A DNA stretch of 64,000 bases from a bacterium (GCA_021811315.1 JAJZPF010000009.1:1-64000), one strand, 5' to 3'. Shown: positions 31,966 to 41,565, numbered from the stretch's first letter. The notes: generated by a model not told the origin, from the sequence alone. Numbers and translations: made by a program.

Positions 31966-34086
31966 TTATTTTATTACGGTAAAGCGGACGGCGCCGGATC
32001 TTATGGTCCGGCCGCCGGTATTGGCCGCAAAATATACGCTGTGGCGGCCGGGAACCAGCGGCCAGGAAACGCTTTCTCCTTTCTCGGGCAGTTCCGCCCC
32101 GTCCATGGTCCAGGTTATTTCGCCTTCCGCGCCGGCCGCTTTCAGGAAAACCGCCTGCGCGGCGAGCGGGGTTTGCGGGTCTATGCGGAAAATATCGCCC
32201 TCTGCCGGGAATTTAACTGAAAATTTTACCGCGGCCGGGACTGGCGCGCGCTCGGCCGCGGGCGTATGTTCGGCGCATTGGCCGGAGGGCAGATTGGCGG
32301 CGGAGAAAACCTCGTCCATCGAAGCCGGACAGAAGGAGGAGGGCGGAAGGCCGGAAACGGGACAGACCTTTACCGTCCTTATGCCCGGCGGCCGCCTGAA
32401 AGGCGTGGAACCGTAAAGTTTTTCCAGCTCCAAGGCCAGCTCTTTAAGGGCCGGGCCGGCGCCGGTTATACCGGAGACTTTCCTCATCGGGCTGCCGTCG
32501 AAATTGCCCACCCAGACCCCGGCCGTCCACTCCGGGGTATAGCCCACGGCCCAGTTGTCGCGGTAATCCTTGGTGGTCCCGGTCTTGGCGGCGAAGTCGA
32601 AAGGAAGGTTGAAAACGGAATTCACGCCGAAAGCCGGGGCGCGCGCGCTATTGTCCGAAAGGATATTAGTTATAAGATAAGCTTCGCTCCGGCCTATTGC
32701 GCGGCGCGGGGGGGCGGCCGGGCTTTCCATTTCGAAACGGGCGGGAAGCCAGATCCCGCCGCGGGCCAGGGCGGCGTAGGCGTTCACCAGCTCGAGCAAA
32801 GTCACCTCGCCGTTGCCGAGGGCCAGGCCCTCGCCGTAAAACCCGGCCGGCTTGGTCAAAGATCCAAAACCAAAATCCTTCAGCTTGGCCAGGAAAGCCG
32901 GCACCCCGTACTTTTCCGCGGTACGCACGGCCGGCACATTATAGGAGCAGGCCAGGGCCTCGCGCAGGCGCACCTGGCCGTGAAAGGTCTTGTCGTAGTT
33001 AAGCGGGGCGTGGCCGCCGGCGGCGTAAAGCGGCGCGTCCTCGATCAGGTCCGAGGGCCTGGCGCCTTTGGAGAAAGCCAGGGCGTAAAGGAAAGGCTTG
33101 AGCGCCGAGCCGGGCTGGCGCAGGGCTGTCACGCCGTCCACCTGCCCCGCATTGACCTCGTCGAAAAAATCATTTGAACCCGCCCAGGCTAATATTCCGC
33201 CGGTGGCATTGTCTATCACCAGGGCCGCGCCATTGGTGATATGGTGGCTTGAACCGAGCGCGGCGAGGCGGTTCCTGAGCGCCCCGGCCGCCGCCCGCTG
33301 GGCGCGGAGGTCCAGGGTGGTCTTTATCTTCCCGGCGCCGGAGCGCTTCAGCGCATAGTCGCAGAACTGCGGGGCCTCGAAATGTTTTTCTTTTTCCCTC
33401 ACCGAGACTTTTTCGGCCAGGGCCCGGCGGTAGCTTTCCTCGTCCGCCAGGCCGAGGTCCAGGAGGCGGCGCAGGATCAGGCGCTGGCGGGCGAAAGCCG
33501 CTTTCGGGTTCCGGCGGGGATCGTAATTTACGGGCGATTTAGGGAGGCCGGCCAGCAAAGCGGCCTGCGCCAGGCTGAGGTCCTTCGCCGGCAGGCCGAA
33601 ATATTCCTCCGAAGCAGCTTCGGCGCCGGTAAGCAAAGGACCGTAGGAAACGCCGTTGAAGTAACCCTCCAGGATCTCTTCCTTACTGTGCTTCGTCTCA
33701 AGGCGGAGGGCCGAGAACATCTCATAGAGCTTGCCGGAAAAAGAGCGCGGGTGCGGCTCTAGCGCCCGGGCGAGCTGCTGCGTTATGGTGGAAGCCCCGG
33801 AGACGGTGCGCCCTCCCCTGGAATTCTGCCAGGCGGCTCGCGCCACCGAGCGGAAGTCAACGCCCGGGTGCAGGAAAAAGCGCTTGTCCTCGGCGGCCAC
33901 TGTGGCCAGGACAAGCCAGGGCGAGACCTGGTCCAGTTTCACCGGCACGCAGGCAGCGTCCGAATCGCCCCCGGAGTAAGCGCGCAGCGGCGCGCCGTAG
34001 CGGTCGGTTATTTCGATGGAGGGTTTAGGCTCGCCCGCCGAGGCGGCGGCGGGCAAAAAAAGAAGGAACAGGGCCAGGGCTTTCAT
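31966..34086 (-). CDS. pbpC: Penicillin-binding protein 1C
   Basis: Bifunctional peptidoglycan synthase anchored by an N-terminal hydrophobic segment (1-18). The glycosyltransferase 51 domain has its catalytic Glu66 in E-D-K-R-F. The transpeptidase domain has S-A-L-K (Ser327), S-Y-N (381-383) and K-T-G-T (501-504). A C-terminal BiPBP_C-type beta domain (about 610-706) marks the PBP1C class. Length of 706 aa is typical. It overlaps the FkbM gene by four bases (ATGA), so it belongs to that operon. No alpha-2-macroglobulin gene, its frequent partner in other bacteria, is adjacent. Confidence 0.94.
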   Translation of the reverse strand: MKALALFLLFLPAAASAGEPKPSIEITDRYGAPLRAYSGGDSDAACVPVKLDQVSPWLVLATVAAEDKRFFLHPGVDFRSVARAAWQNSRGGRTVSGASTITQQLARALEPHPRSFSGKLYEMFSALRLETKHSKEEILEGYFNGVSYGPLLTGAEAASEEYFGLPAKDLSLAQAALLAGLPKSPVNYDPRRNPKAAFARQRLILRRLLDLGLADEESYRRALAEKVSVREKEKHFEAPQFCDYALKRSGAGKIKTTLDLRAQRAAAGALRNRLAALGSSHHITNGAALVIDNATGGILAWAGSNDFFDEVNAGQVDGVTALRQPGSALKPFLYALAFSKGARPSDLIEDAPLYAAGGHAPLNYDKTFHGQVRLREALACSYNVPAVRTAEKYGVPAFLAKLKDFGFGSLTKPAGFYGEGLALGNGEVTLLELVNAYAALARGGIWLPARFEMESPAAPPRRAIGRSEAYLITNILSDNSARAPAFGVNSVFNLPFDFAAKTGTTKDYRDNWAVGYTPEWTAGVWVGNFDGSPMRKVSGITGAGPALKELALELEKLYGSTPFRRPPGIRTVKVCPVSGLPPSSFCPASMDEVFSAANLPSGQCAEHTPAAERAPVPAAVKFSVKFPAEGDIFRIDPQTPLAAQAVFLKAAGAEGEITWTMDGAELPEKGESVSWPLVPGRHSVYFAANTGGRTIRSGAVRFTVIK

Positions 34087-34925
34087 TCGCAGTAAAAATC
34101 GTGCTCGGCGAAAGTATTCAGGGTTATTTTATAATCGGCCCTGAGGCCGAGTATAACTTCAGGCAGGACTTTTTTATCAGCCTGCTTGTGGTAAGCCGCC
34201 AGGGAAAGGACGGGCTTATACTTCTTTATTATCCTTTCCGCCCCGAGCAGGACGTTCTTTTCGTAGCCTTCTACGTCTATCTTTATAAAGTCCACCCGCC
34301 CTTTCACAAGTCCGTCCAAAGGCGCCACTTTCACCAGCCGCCGGCCTGAATAGGTTATTTCCCGGTTAACTCCCGCGTCTCCGCAGTCTATCATCGAGGA
34401 ACCTTCCCCCCGCGTATTGAACTTTATCTCGGCCCTGCCGTTCTCCGCGCCCAAAGCTATATTCACGGGCTTAAGCGCGCCGTTAAGGGTCAGATTGCGC
34501 TTTAAAATTTTACATGTCTCGGCCACTGCCTCGAAGGAATAAACCTTTTTCGCGCCCAGGGCGCGGGCATATAGGGAGAATAAACCTATATTCGCCCCCG
34601 CGTCCACGACTATCTTCCCGGCCAGCTCGCCGGCATTATACTGGTCGCGGATTATTACGCAATCCACATCGTTGATAAAATTTCCAAGGTCCGCCGGGAC
34701 GTTAAAAAGCATCTTTTTTTTGTTCCAGAGGCGTATTTCCAGACGGGACGGTGTAAGCCCCAGTATCTTTTCAATAGCTTTGGCGCAAAGCTCCGGCTTT
34801 CCGGACAAGGCCCGCTTCAGGCGCAAAACGGCCTCCAGCGCCGAAGCGTCCAGTTCAAGGACCGCGCCGTCAGCCCCGTATAAGGTTATAGCGAGCCCGC
34901 GCCCGCGCCTGTCTTTTATTTTCAT
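34083..34925 (-). CDS. FkbM-family methyltransferase
   Basis: SAM-dependent methyltransferase of 280 aa. The SAM-binding motif is V-V-D-A-G-A-N-I-G, followed by V-Y-S-F-E-A-V, and the FkbM block F-I-K-I-D-V-E-G-Y-E-K. About 100 N-terminal residues precede the catalytic domain. FkbM enzymes often methylate sugars or polyketides. Here it is between a secreted thioredoxin-fold gene and pbpC in one operon, so an envelope glycan target is possible. I chose ATG 34925, 19 bases after the previous stop. Confidence 0.88.
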   Translation of the reverse strand: MKIKDRRGRGLAITLYGADGAVLELDASALEAVLRLKRALSGKPELCAKAIEKILGLTPSRLEIRLWNKKKMLFNVPADLGNFINDVDCVIIRDQYNAGELAGKIVVDAGANIGLFSLYARALGAKKVYSFEAVAETCKILKRNLTLNGALKPVNIALGAENGRAEIKFNTRGEGSSMIDCGDAGVNREITYSGRRLVKVAPLDGLVKGRVDFIKIDVEGYEKNVLLGAERIIKKYKPVLSLAAYHKQADKKVLPEVILGLRADYKITLNTFAEHDFYCE

Positions 34926-34944
34926 TGTCGATAAAACCCTGTTT

Positions 34945-36708
34945 CTATTCAGCTCCGGCCTCTTTTTCGGGCGGCATAAAGAAGGAATCGGCTTCTTCCG
35001 CCGCTTTCCCGCCAAGAGCGTCGTTGAGCTCGCCGAAGTTCAGGCCGCCGTAGTTTCCTTTATTGAAGATGATAGTGGCGCAAGTCCTGTTCAATTGCCC
35101 GGCATCCAGGCCTTTCCACAGTTCGCCCAGCGTTTTGCCGCCCGGGGCTGCCCTCGCGGCCGGTTTGCCGGTAAAAAGGATATTCAGCTCCTCTACCCGC
35201 TTTTCGCCGAAGATCTCCCTTATATCATCCATATTCGCCCCGGCAAATACGCCGCCATCAAACCGGAGGCTGGAGCAGAACCTGTTAATCTGGGCGTCGC
35301 TGAGGCCCTTAAGATATTTGCCCAGAGGGTAGCGCGGGAGCCTGCGGCGTCCGGCTGCGTTTTTGCTTTTTATTTTTTTCTTTTTAGGCTTATTGCGCAG
35401 TTTCATCTCCGGGAACAGCCGTGCCAGCCCTTCGTAGATACCGGCGAAGGGTTCCTCGTCGGACCAGCCCTTAACGGTGTGCACTATTTTCCCGTCCTTG
35501 ATAAAATAAAAAGTCGGGGAAAAGGAGAAATCCACTCCCGGCCAGTCCTTGCCGGAAGCTGTCACCCGGTATTGCAGCTTATGAGCCGTGTTCCAGCTCC
35601 CGAGCGAGGCGAAATCGATATCCGAGGTGAGCGGCAGCGCGTATTTCCGGAAGAGAGGGCCCAGTTCCGCGTCTTTTTCTATGCTCCCCAAAGCGTCGGC
35701 CGCGAAATGGCAGCCGGGCCTGGCCGCCACCAGAATGCGGCGACCGCCCTTCTTTACCTTTTTTATCTCCAGGGCGGTTTTCCCGTCTTTGGTGTAATAG
35801 ACGGCCGCCTCTCCGGGTTTTGTGCCCAGACTCCCTGTTATGGGAGGAACCGTCTGTAATTCATAGGCCGGATATCGCTCTTTAAGCGCTGAAGCTTTGG
35901 CGAAGAGTTTAAAATCAAGCAGGCGCTGGTGCAGGTCCTGAACTTTATTCTCATTGGCCAGGCCGCGCTTCCCAAGCTCGGCCAGCAAGCCCTCCTGGGC
36001 CGCAAGGCTTTCTTTATCCGGGGTATAGCAATTAAAGTAACTGGTCAGGTCATAAGCGTTCTTCAATGTTCCGATATCATAAGCCGGCAGGCTTGCCGGG
36101 GCGAAGGCTTTCCCGGCCAGGAGAGTTTTGAATTCGGAACTTACCAGCCTTTTCCTTTCATCGTCCCAGTCGTCCTGGCTGCTGGCAAGACGGCGGATCC
36201 GCAGCGCGCTCTCCAGGCGTGCCGGTACTTCCAGGAGCCCGGCCTTGTCCAGGCAGGAGCGGAACTCCGCGGAACTTCCGGCGCCGCGCCAGCCCTGCAG
36301 GTCGCACAGGGCGCTTCCATCAGAATAAAAGATGACGCGCGGCTCGGCCGAAAAGACGAATTCCGGCCAGTCGCCGGTGGAATACATCACCGTATATTCA
36401 AAAGGGCTGCCCCGGTTCCACTCCGCCGCCGCGTTCAGGCTCTCCGCGCTGGTTATGAAGAAAGCGCGGGCCAGCAGCGCGGCCTTCGCGGTATCGTCCC
36501 TGGCAAGATCCTCCATCGCCTGTATCGAGAAAGCGGCTCCGGGCTCGCCGTAAAAAATTATTTTAGTCCCGGCAAGGTCCAGGGCCGGCCTGCCCTCCGG
36601 CTGGCCCGCTTCGTTTATCAACTGGTACCTGTGCCGCCCGGTTTCGGCCCCGGCCCGCAAGCCGGCCCCAAGGAGCAAAGCTGCCGCGGCCATCGCAATA
36701 AATTTCAT
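34945..36708 (-). CDS. Secreted protein with two thioredoxin-like folds (587 aa)
   Basis: Signal peptide (1-21). Two related alpha/beta domains (about 25-160 and 290-435) each contain a Y/F-S-x-G-x-W-P (or T-A-S-G-K-D-W-P) stretch followed by a beta strand F-Y-x-D-G and G-W, as in thioredoxin-like folds. No C-x2-C pair is present in either, so they are not redox-active in the usual way. A basic linker (K-P-K-K-K-K) leads to a C-terminal segment with two helical repeats around L-x-K-G-L-x-x-x-Q-x-N-R. No named family. It overlaps the upstream gene by four bases. Confidence 0.75.
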   Translation of the reverse strand: MKFIAMAAAALLLGAGLRAGAETGRHRYQLINEAGQPEGRPALDLAGTKIIFYGEPGAAFSIQAMEDLARDDTAKAALLARAFFITSAESLNAAAEWNRGSPFEYTVMYSTGDWPEFVFSAEPRVIFYSDGSALCDLQGWRGAGSSAEFRSCLDKAGLLEVPARLESALRIRRLASSQDDWDDERKRLVSSEFKTLLAGKAFAPASLPAYDIGTLKNAYDLTSYFNCYTPDKESLAAQEGLLAELGKRGLANENKVQDLHQRLLDFKLFAKASALKERYPAYELQTVPPITGSLGTKPGEAAVYYTKDGKTALEIKKVKKGGRRILVAARPGCHFAADALGSIEKDAELGPLFRKYALPLTSDIDFASLGSWNTAHKLQYRVTASGKDWPGVDFSFSPTFYFIKDGKIVHTVKGWSDEEPFAGIYEGLARLFPEMKLRNKPKKKKIKSKNAAGRRRLPRYPLGKYLKGLSDAQINRFCSSLRFDGGVFAGANMDDIREIFGEKRVEELNILFTGKPAARAAPGGKTLGELWKGLDAGQLNRTCATIIFNKGNYGGLNFGELNDALGGKAAEEADSFFMPPEKEAGAE

Positions 36709-37973
36709 ATTTTCCCCTCGCCGCGCAGATAGGCGGGCGCGGAGATCTCCCTGAAGAAACCGCCCGAAAGGCGCCAGTCGTTATCCGGAAAGGCGCCGTC
36801 GACATTACCGCTGCCGACGAAGCGGCCCCGGCCCCGGCACACTTTCCCGTCTATCCAGTCAAAGCCGAAAAAACCTTTTTTGACCGTAACAAAACAAGAA
36901 TCCCCGATCTCGACAAGCTCGAATTCTTTCCGGCGCACATTAAATTTGTAAACCTCCGAAGCGCCGGGCCAGGCCGATAAGCCGATAGTAAAGTTGCTGC
37001 CTTTCCCGGACGAAGCGTGTTTTAACAGGACCTTAACCTCATACCTGGCCGCCGCTGAAATGTCCTGGCTGCCGTTAAGGACCATAAACCAGCCCCAGCA
37101 CCACAGGACGATCCCCAGTCCGCCGAAAGCCAGGCTCTTCCCGAAAGCGCGCAGCCCGGTGGAAGTTCCTTTAACCCGCAGATAAATGTAGGAAAGAAAA
37201 ACAATTTCAAAGGCCAGGGCGGCGTAGAGCGAAGCCTTGAGCATTTGCCATTTCAAAACCGGCTCAAATGATTCTGAGCCCCAGAAAGCGACGAGCGCGC
37301 CGCAGAGCAGGAGCGCAATACCGCCCGCTGTGAAAACCAGCTCGGTACGGCGGCGGCTTTCCGTCAGGGGCGTAAGCGTGCCCTGGCCGGGGGCGGCCGG
37401 CATAATACGGTCCGTCAGCGCCAGCATAGCCCTGGACGCCTCCACCATATCAGCCGTTCCGATCTCGCTGAAATCATCGCAGGGAATTTTTGTCAGGATG
37501 CAGCGATTACCCTGCAGTTCAAGCGAGGTAAACCGCTCCAGAAGCCCTTTCAACTTGCTTTTGGCCTCCGGGGAAGCCAGCAGGCCGCTGATGAAAGAGC
37601 TGTCGTCGCACTCCATATAAACGGCCTGGTCGAAAGCGGGGTCGTTAAGCTGGATCTCCTGGTTGAGCCCGTAATCTTTTCCGAGTTTGTCGGACTTGGA
37701 TTCGGTACGGAACACCGCCCGCGCGTTAAAATTCCCCGTGAAAGAAAGCTTAAGGATGGACGAATTGTCATTCCCTCCGGCCTTATAAGTAAAAGCCACC
37801 TGCCGCCCGCGGACATCCAAAACCCCTGATTTACTCCTGCGCAGGTAGTTAAAAAGATTTGTAGCCAAAGGGGCCCCTAAAAAGAAATGCGCGAACGCCA
37901 CAATTGAAAGGAAAACGAGGTAGAAGGCGAAACAACCTATGACTATCATCGCGATAAGCGTAGGAAAACACAT
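36705..37973 (-). CDS. Unknown multi-pass membrane protein (422 aa)
   Basis: One N-terminal hydrophobic helix (about 8-30), a soluble domain (about 45-205), then three more helices (about 212-310) and a soluble C-terminal domain. No family recognised. It is the first gene of the operon leading to pbpC. Starts at 37973 or at ATG 37949 are both possible, since no ribosome binding site is clear. It is divergent from the SWIB gene. Confidence 0.75.
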   Translation of the reverse strand: MCFPTLIAMIVIGCFAFYLVFLSIVAFAHFFLGAPLATNLFNYLRRSKSGVLDVRGRQVAFTYKAGGNDNSSILKLSFTGNFNARAVFRTESKSDKLGKDYGLNQEIQLNDPAFDQAVYMECDDSSFISGLLASPEAKSKLKGLLERFTSLELQGNRCILTKIPCDDFSEIGTADMVEASRAMLALTDRIMPAAPGQGTLTPLTESRRRTELVFTAGGIALLLCGALVAFWGSESFEPVLKWQMLKASLYAALAFEIVFLSYIYLRVKGTSTGLRAFGKSLAFGGLGIVLWCWGWFMVLNGSQDISAAARYEVKVLLKHASSGKGSNFTIGLSAWPGASEVYKFNVRRKEFELVEIGDSCFVTVKKGFFGFDWIDGKVCRGRGRFVGSGNVDGAFPDNDWRLSGGFFREISAPAYLRGEGKI

Positions 37974-38202
37974 TCATTCATAATACAAAAAGTCGGAGCT
38001 TTTTTTCGAAATTCTGAAAAGGCCCTCCTCGCCGGCGATTTAAACCCCGAATAATCCTCTTGCTTTCCAAAGCCCATTTTTTGCTAGTATCTAGGCATAC
38101 CCGCTTTTGAAGCCTGTGACAGAGCCGTAAGGCGCTGAGCCCTTTAAACGGCGAACATGAGGTTGAACGCGGTAAATTTGAAGCAGAGCAAGGAGAAATA
38201 CA

Positions 38203-38448
38203 ATGGCAAACCCGAAATTCATGAAACCCGTGCAGCCGGACGCGGACCTGGCGGCGGTGGTAGGCAGCACCCCCATCCCCCGGACCGAGATCATCAAGAA
38301 GATGTGGGACTACATAAAGGCGAAGGGCCTGCAGGACAAGGTCAACAAGCGCAACATCAACGCCGACGCGACCCTCCTGAAACTGTTCGGAAAGCCCCAG
38401 GTCACGATGTTCGAACTGGCCGGCATCATTTCCAAGCACGTAAAATAA
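38203..38448 (+). CDS. SWIB/MDM2-domain protein (81 aa)
   Basis: The whole protein is one SWIB domain: M-K-P-V-Q-P-D, then P-R-T-E-I-I-K-K-M-W-D-Y-I-K, L-Q-D-K-x-N-K-R-N-I-N-A-D and L-L-K-L-F-G. SWIB domains are common in eukaryotic chromatin complexes and occur as short proteins in some bacteria, including Chlamydiae, where they may bind DNA or topoisomerase. AAGGAG precedes the ATG. A possible -10 box (TAGTAT, 38085-38090) with a TTGCTT 19 bases upstream is weak. A strong terminator follows, so it is a single-gene unit. Confidence 0.93.
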   Translation: MANPKFMKPVQPDADLAAVVGSTPIPRTEIIKKMWDYIKAKGLQDKVNKRNINADATLLKLFGKPQVTMFELAGIISKHVK

Positions 38449-38471
38449 GCGGCCTCCCGCGCTGTATTAAG

Positions 38472-38505
38472 GAGCCTCCCGTTAATTCGGGAGGCTCTTT
38501 TTTTT
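38472..38505 (+). terminator. Terminator after the SWIB gene
   Basis: GAGCCTCCCG-TTAATT-CGGGAGGCTC is a perfect 10-bp stem with eight or nine T residues. Almost the same sequence is found at 40775 and 44820. Confidence 0.96.
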
Positions 38506-38620
38506 GTACGAAACCGCGGGAATACGCCCCGGCTTTTTGTATTATAGACAGAACCGGCGGCAAGCCGCGATTTTCTTAAACCGCCTTTATTTGCCGCGGA
38601 CCGCAGGGGAGGCCTCAATA

Positions 38621-39562
38621 ATGACGCTCGACAGCATACTGGACAGAATGACCGGCTCAGGAACCATGTCCCCCCTCCTGGCGGAAAGCCTGAAAGGGCT
38701 GGAGGCGGAGCGGCCTTTTTCCGTCCACCGGGAACTCCAGGCTCTCCTTTACCTTGGCGCTATCCTCATCGCCGCCGGCCTCGCCGCGACGGTGAAAGCG
38801 TATTTTGACCTCCTTGGGCCCTGGACCGTACTGGGCGGGCTGGTCGCCGTCTTCGCGGGGTCCGTCGCTTTTTGCTTCAAGCGGGGCGGCGGGTTCGGCC
38901 GGGGGGCGGTCCGCCCCCCCACCCTGGTCTTCGATTACGTCCTCTACCTGGGCTGCGTCGCCTGGGGCCTGGCGGCGGCTTACGCCGAAACCCGCTTTCA
39001 TCTTTTCGGCGGCGCGTGGAAAACCCACTTCCTTATTTCTTCGGCGCTCTTCGCGGCCCTGGCCTACCGTTTCGACAACCGCCTTGTCCTTTCCCTCGGG
39101 CTTTGCTCCCTCGCGGCTTGGTTCGGCCTGCAGCTTCAGGGCCTGCACTTATGGTCTTCCGAAAGCTACCGCTTCTTCGGCCTGGTCTTCGGGACGCTTG
39201 CCGCGCTTGCGGCGTATCTCTCCGTTCGCACGGAACTGAAGAGCCATTTCCAGGACGTCTACGGCAATTTCGCCGGGCATTTCGTCCTCGCCTCCCTGCT
39301 CTCCGGGACGGCGACCAGAGACCCCTACCTTTACTTCGCCGGCCTGCTTGCGGCCTGCGGGCTGACGGCCGCCCACGCCGTCCGGTCGCGGAAATTCTTC
39401 TATATGGTCTACGCCGTCTTCTACGGCTACCTCGGGGTCTGCTCCGTCCTGCTCCGGAATATGCGTGAAATAGGATTTATCCTTCTCTATTTCATCGTGT
39501 CCTCGCTTTGCGTGGGAGCCGGCCTGTTCTACCTGGCGCGCCGGTTCAAGGAGGAAGCATGA
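38621..39562 (+). CDS. DUF2157-like multi-pass membrane protein (313 aa)
   Basis: An N-terminal soluble part (about 1-45) with R-E-L-Q-A is followed by about eight hydrophobic segments. This arrangement resembles the DUF2157 family. Function is unknown. The start at 38621 has GGGAGG eleven bases upstream; upstream in-frame residues have no ribosome site. The end overlaps the next gene by four bases (ATGA), so the two are translated together. Confidence 0.8.
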   Translation: MTLDSILDRMTGSGTMSPLLAESLKGLEAERPFSVHRELQALLYLGAILIAAGLAATVKAYFDLLGPWTVLGGLVAVFAGSVAFCFKRGGGFGRGAVRPPTLVFDYVLYLGCVAWGLAAAYAETRFHLFGGAWKTHFLISSALFAALAYRFDNRLVLSLGLCSLAAWFGLQLQGLHLWSSESYRFFGLVFGTLAALAAYLSVRTELKSHFQDVYGNFAGHFVLASLLSGTATRDPYLYFAGLLAACGLTAAHAVRSRKFFYMVYAVFYGYLGVCSVLLRNMREIGFILLYFIVSSLCVGAGLFYLARRFKEEA

Positions 39563-40737
39563 GGATCTATGAACAGGAAGACGAGGAAAAGCTCCGGCTC
39601 TGCATGCAGGCGGCGGCCTGGCGGCGGAACGGGCTGATCACGGAACCCCAGTTCAGGGAGATCGAAACTTCCACCCGGACCGACCTTAAGCGGACCACGC
39701 TTATGCTTCGGCTCCTCCTTTTCGTTTTCGCCGGGCTCCTGACGGCGGCCACGGTGGCTTTCGTGCTCTGGCTGCTCGACCTCGGGGACGGGGGAAATTA
39801 CGTTTGGCTGGCGGTCTCTTCCGCCCTCGCCTACGCCGCGGCCGAACGGCTGGCCGGGCCCCTCCGGTTCTACCGCCACGGCGCCGAAGAAGCTTTCGCC
39901 GCCGGGGCGCTTGTCCTGGCGCTGCTGGCCGCCGGGCATTATATAAGGCACGGGCTGGGCCTGTACGGTTCCGAAAAGGAGCTCCTGCTGGAAATATTGG
40001 CCGCCGCGGGGTGCTTCGCGCTTTACGCCCGCTTCCGCCACCTCTACCTTGCGCTGGCCGGGGTTCTCGCCCTGGCGTATCTCCCCTTCACCTATTTTGA
40101 TGAAGTAATATGGCAGCGCGCTTTCCTGGCCGTCATATTTATTTCGGGGCTTTTGTTGACCTGGCGGGAAGAACGTGTTGAGCCGCCTGTCCTGCTCCGT
40201 GAAGAGGCCTCTTTCCTCTTCGCTTTCCTGCTCTTCGGCCTTTGCCTGGCGGTGAACCTGCGCCTTGGCGACCTGAGGCCCTGGGATATCCCGCACATCC
40301 TTAAGGCCAGGGCCGGGGTCCCGGCGGCGGCTTATTGGCTGTCTTATGTCCTGACTTTCCTGATCCCGCTTGCCGGGCTGGCCGCCGGGATCAGGACCCG
40401 GCGCCGCGCGCTGCTGGCCGCTTCGGCCGCGGGTATCATCCTGGCCCTGTGCACGAACAAGGATTATTTGGGGTTCCGGCATTTTCCCTGGGATCCGGCC
40501 GTCCTGGGAGCGCTGCTGATAGGGATCTCAATAGCGCTCGAGCGCCGGCTTAAAGCGGAATGGAAAGGCTATACCTCCAGGCAGCTTCTGTCCCCGGCTT
40601 CGCACGGCCTGGAGGCCGCGGCCGTGGCGGCGGGCGCGGCCGGGATCTCTCACGCCGCGAATGCGGCGCCGGGAGAAGGCGGAGCGAATTTCGGCGGCGG
40701 CTCGTCCGGCGGCGGAGGGTCCTCCCGCGGTTTTTAG
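39559..40737 (+). CDS. Multi-pass membrane protein with Gly/Ser-rich tail (392 aa)
   Basis: A cytoplasmic start (about 1-50; A-A-W-R-R-N-G-L-I-T-E-P-Q) resembles DUF2157-type proteins, followed by about nine to ten hydrophobic helices. It ends in a tail F-G-G-G-S-S-G-G-G-G-S-S-R-G-F, like the tails of TPM/YgcG-type proteins. Function unknown. It overlaps the previous membrane-protein gene by four bases, and a terminator follows, giving a two-gene unit. Confidence 0.8.
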   Translation: MRIYEQEDEEKLRLCMQAAAWRRNGLITEPQFREIETSTRTDLKRTTLMLRLLLFVFAGLLTAATVAFVLWLLDLGDGGNYVWLAVSSALAYAAAERLAGPLRFYRHGAEEAFAAGALVLALLAAGHYIRHGLGLYGSEKELLLEILAAAGCFALYARFRHLYLALAGVLALAYLPFTYFDEVIWQRAFLAVIFISGLLLTWREERVEPPVLLREEASFLFAFLLFGLCLAVNLRLGDLRPWDIPHILKARAGVPAAAYWLSYVLTFLIPLAGLAAGIRTRRRALLAASAAGIILALCTNKDYLGFRHFPWDPAVLGALLIGISIALERRLKAEWKGYTSRQLLSPASHGLEAAAVAAGAAGISHAANAAPGEGGANFGGGSSGGGGSSRGF

Positions 40738-40774
40738 CGAGCCCATCTTTAAAGCTCCCTCCAATAAGGCAAAA

Positions 40775-40806
40775 GAGCCTCCCGTTAATTCGGAGGCTCT
40801 TTTTTT
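40775..40806 (+). terminator. Terminator after the membrane protein pair
   Basis: GAGCCTCC-CGTTAATTC-GGAGGCTC followed by seven T residues. It differs from the terminator at 38472 by one missing G. An A-run before it also allows termination from the minus strand. Confidence 0.93.
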
Positions 40807-40864
40807 GCCCGCTGGTCCGCGTTTTGTGGTATCTTTATATTCGGCGGGAGTATCGCGCCGGCTG

Positions 40865-41308
40865 TTATTGCGGCAAGGCCGAGACCGTAAGCCAGTATTT
40901 GCCGAAGTCTCCCAGCAGATTTTTAAAACCCTCAAAACTTTCCGGCTTGGTTATGAAAGAGGCAGCCCCGCATTCATAACTGCGGGAGACGTCCTCCATG
41001 GCGGAGGAAGAAGTCAGCATTATTACAGGTATTTTCTTCAAGAGCTGGTCCGCTTTTAAGATTTTCAGCAGGGCGAACCCGTTCATCAGGGGCATGTTAA
41101 TATCCAGCAGCAGTATATCCGGCAAAACAGGTTTCCTGTCCGCGTAGCTGCCGCGGCATTGCAGGTAATCCAGCGCAGCCTGGGCGCTCATTACCGTTTC
41201 AAGTTTATGAGGGAAGCTGAGCTGAGCGAAAGCTTTTTGGGCCATTATAATATCGTCTTCGCTGTCGTCCACCAGCAGGATGTTCAGGCCGTTATGGTAG
41301 TTGTTCAT
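40865..41308 (-). CDS. Response regulator, single REC domain (147 aa)
   Basis: A receiver domain with no output domain. The acidic pair is Asp14/Asp15, the phosphorylation site is Asp69 (LLLDINMP), and Thr99 and Lys121 (I-T-K-P) complete the site. The sequence is close to the Rcp1-type receivers partnered with phytochrome-like kinases. No kinase gene is nearby. AGGGGG precedes the ATG. Confidence 0.93.
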   Translation of the reverse strand: MNNYHNGLNILLVDDSEDDIIMAQKAFAQLSFPHKLETVMSAQAALDYLQCRGSYADRKPVLPDILLLDINMPLMNGFALLKILKADQLLKKIPVIMLTSSSAMEDVSRSYECGAASFITKPESFEGFKNLLGDFGKYWLTVSALPQ

Positions 41309-41398
41309 ATATCCCCCTTGGCTTGGAAATAAAACAACATACAGCTTTACGATCCAGGCGTTTCAGGCCCGTCGGTATCGCCGTTGTCCCTCGGTTAC

Positions 41399-41426
41399 AG
41401 TATAACAGGCCTGGTAAATATTTCAA
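41399..41426 (-). promoter_or_regulatory. Promoter of response regulator gene 40865-41308
   Basis: On the minus strand TTGAAA (41421-41426) and TATACT (41399-41404) are 16 bases apart. The predicted start near 41392 gives an 84-base leader with no other feature. Confidence 0.82.
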
Positions 41427-41565
41427 TAGCATCTTGAGTACATGAAACCTGCGCCGCCGGCGCGCCGGTTTGGGACAGGCTCTGACGCCCCGCACGGACG
41501 CTCCAGGAAGATTCCCTACCCCCCCAATGTTTCCTCCGGGAGCGCCATGTAATGCGGGCCCGGGC

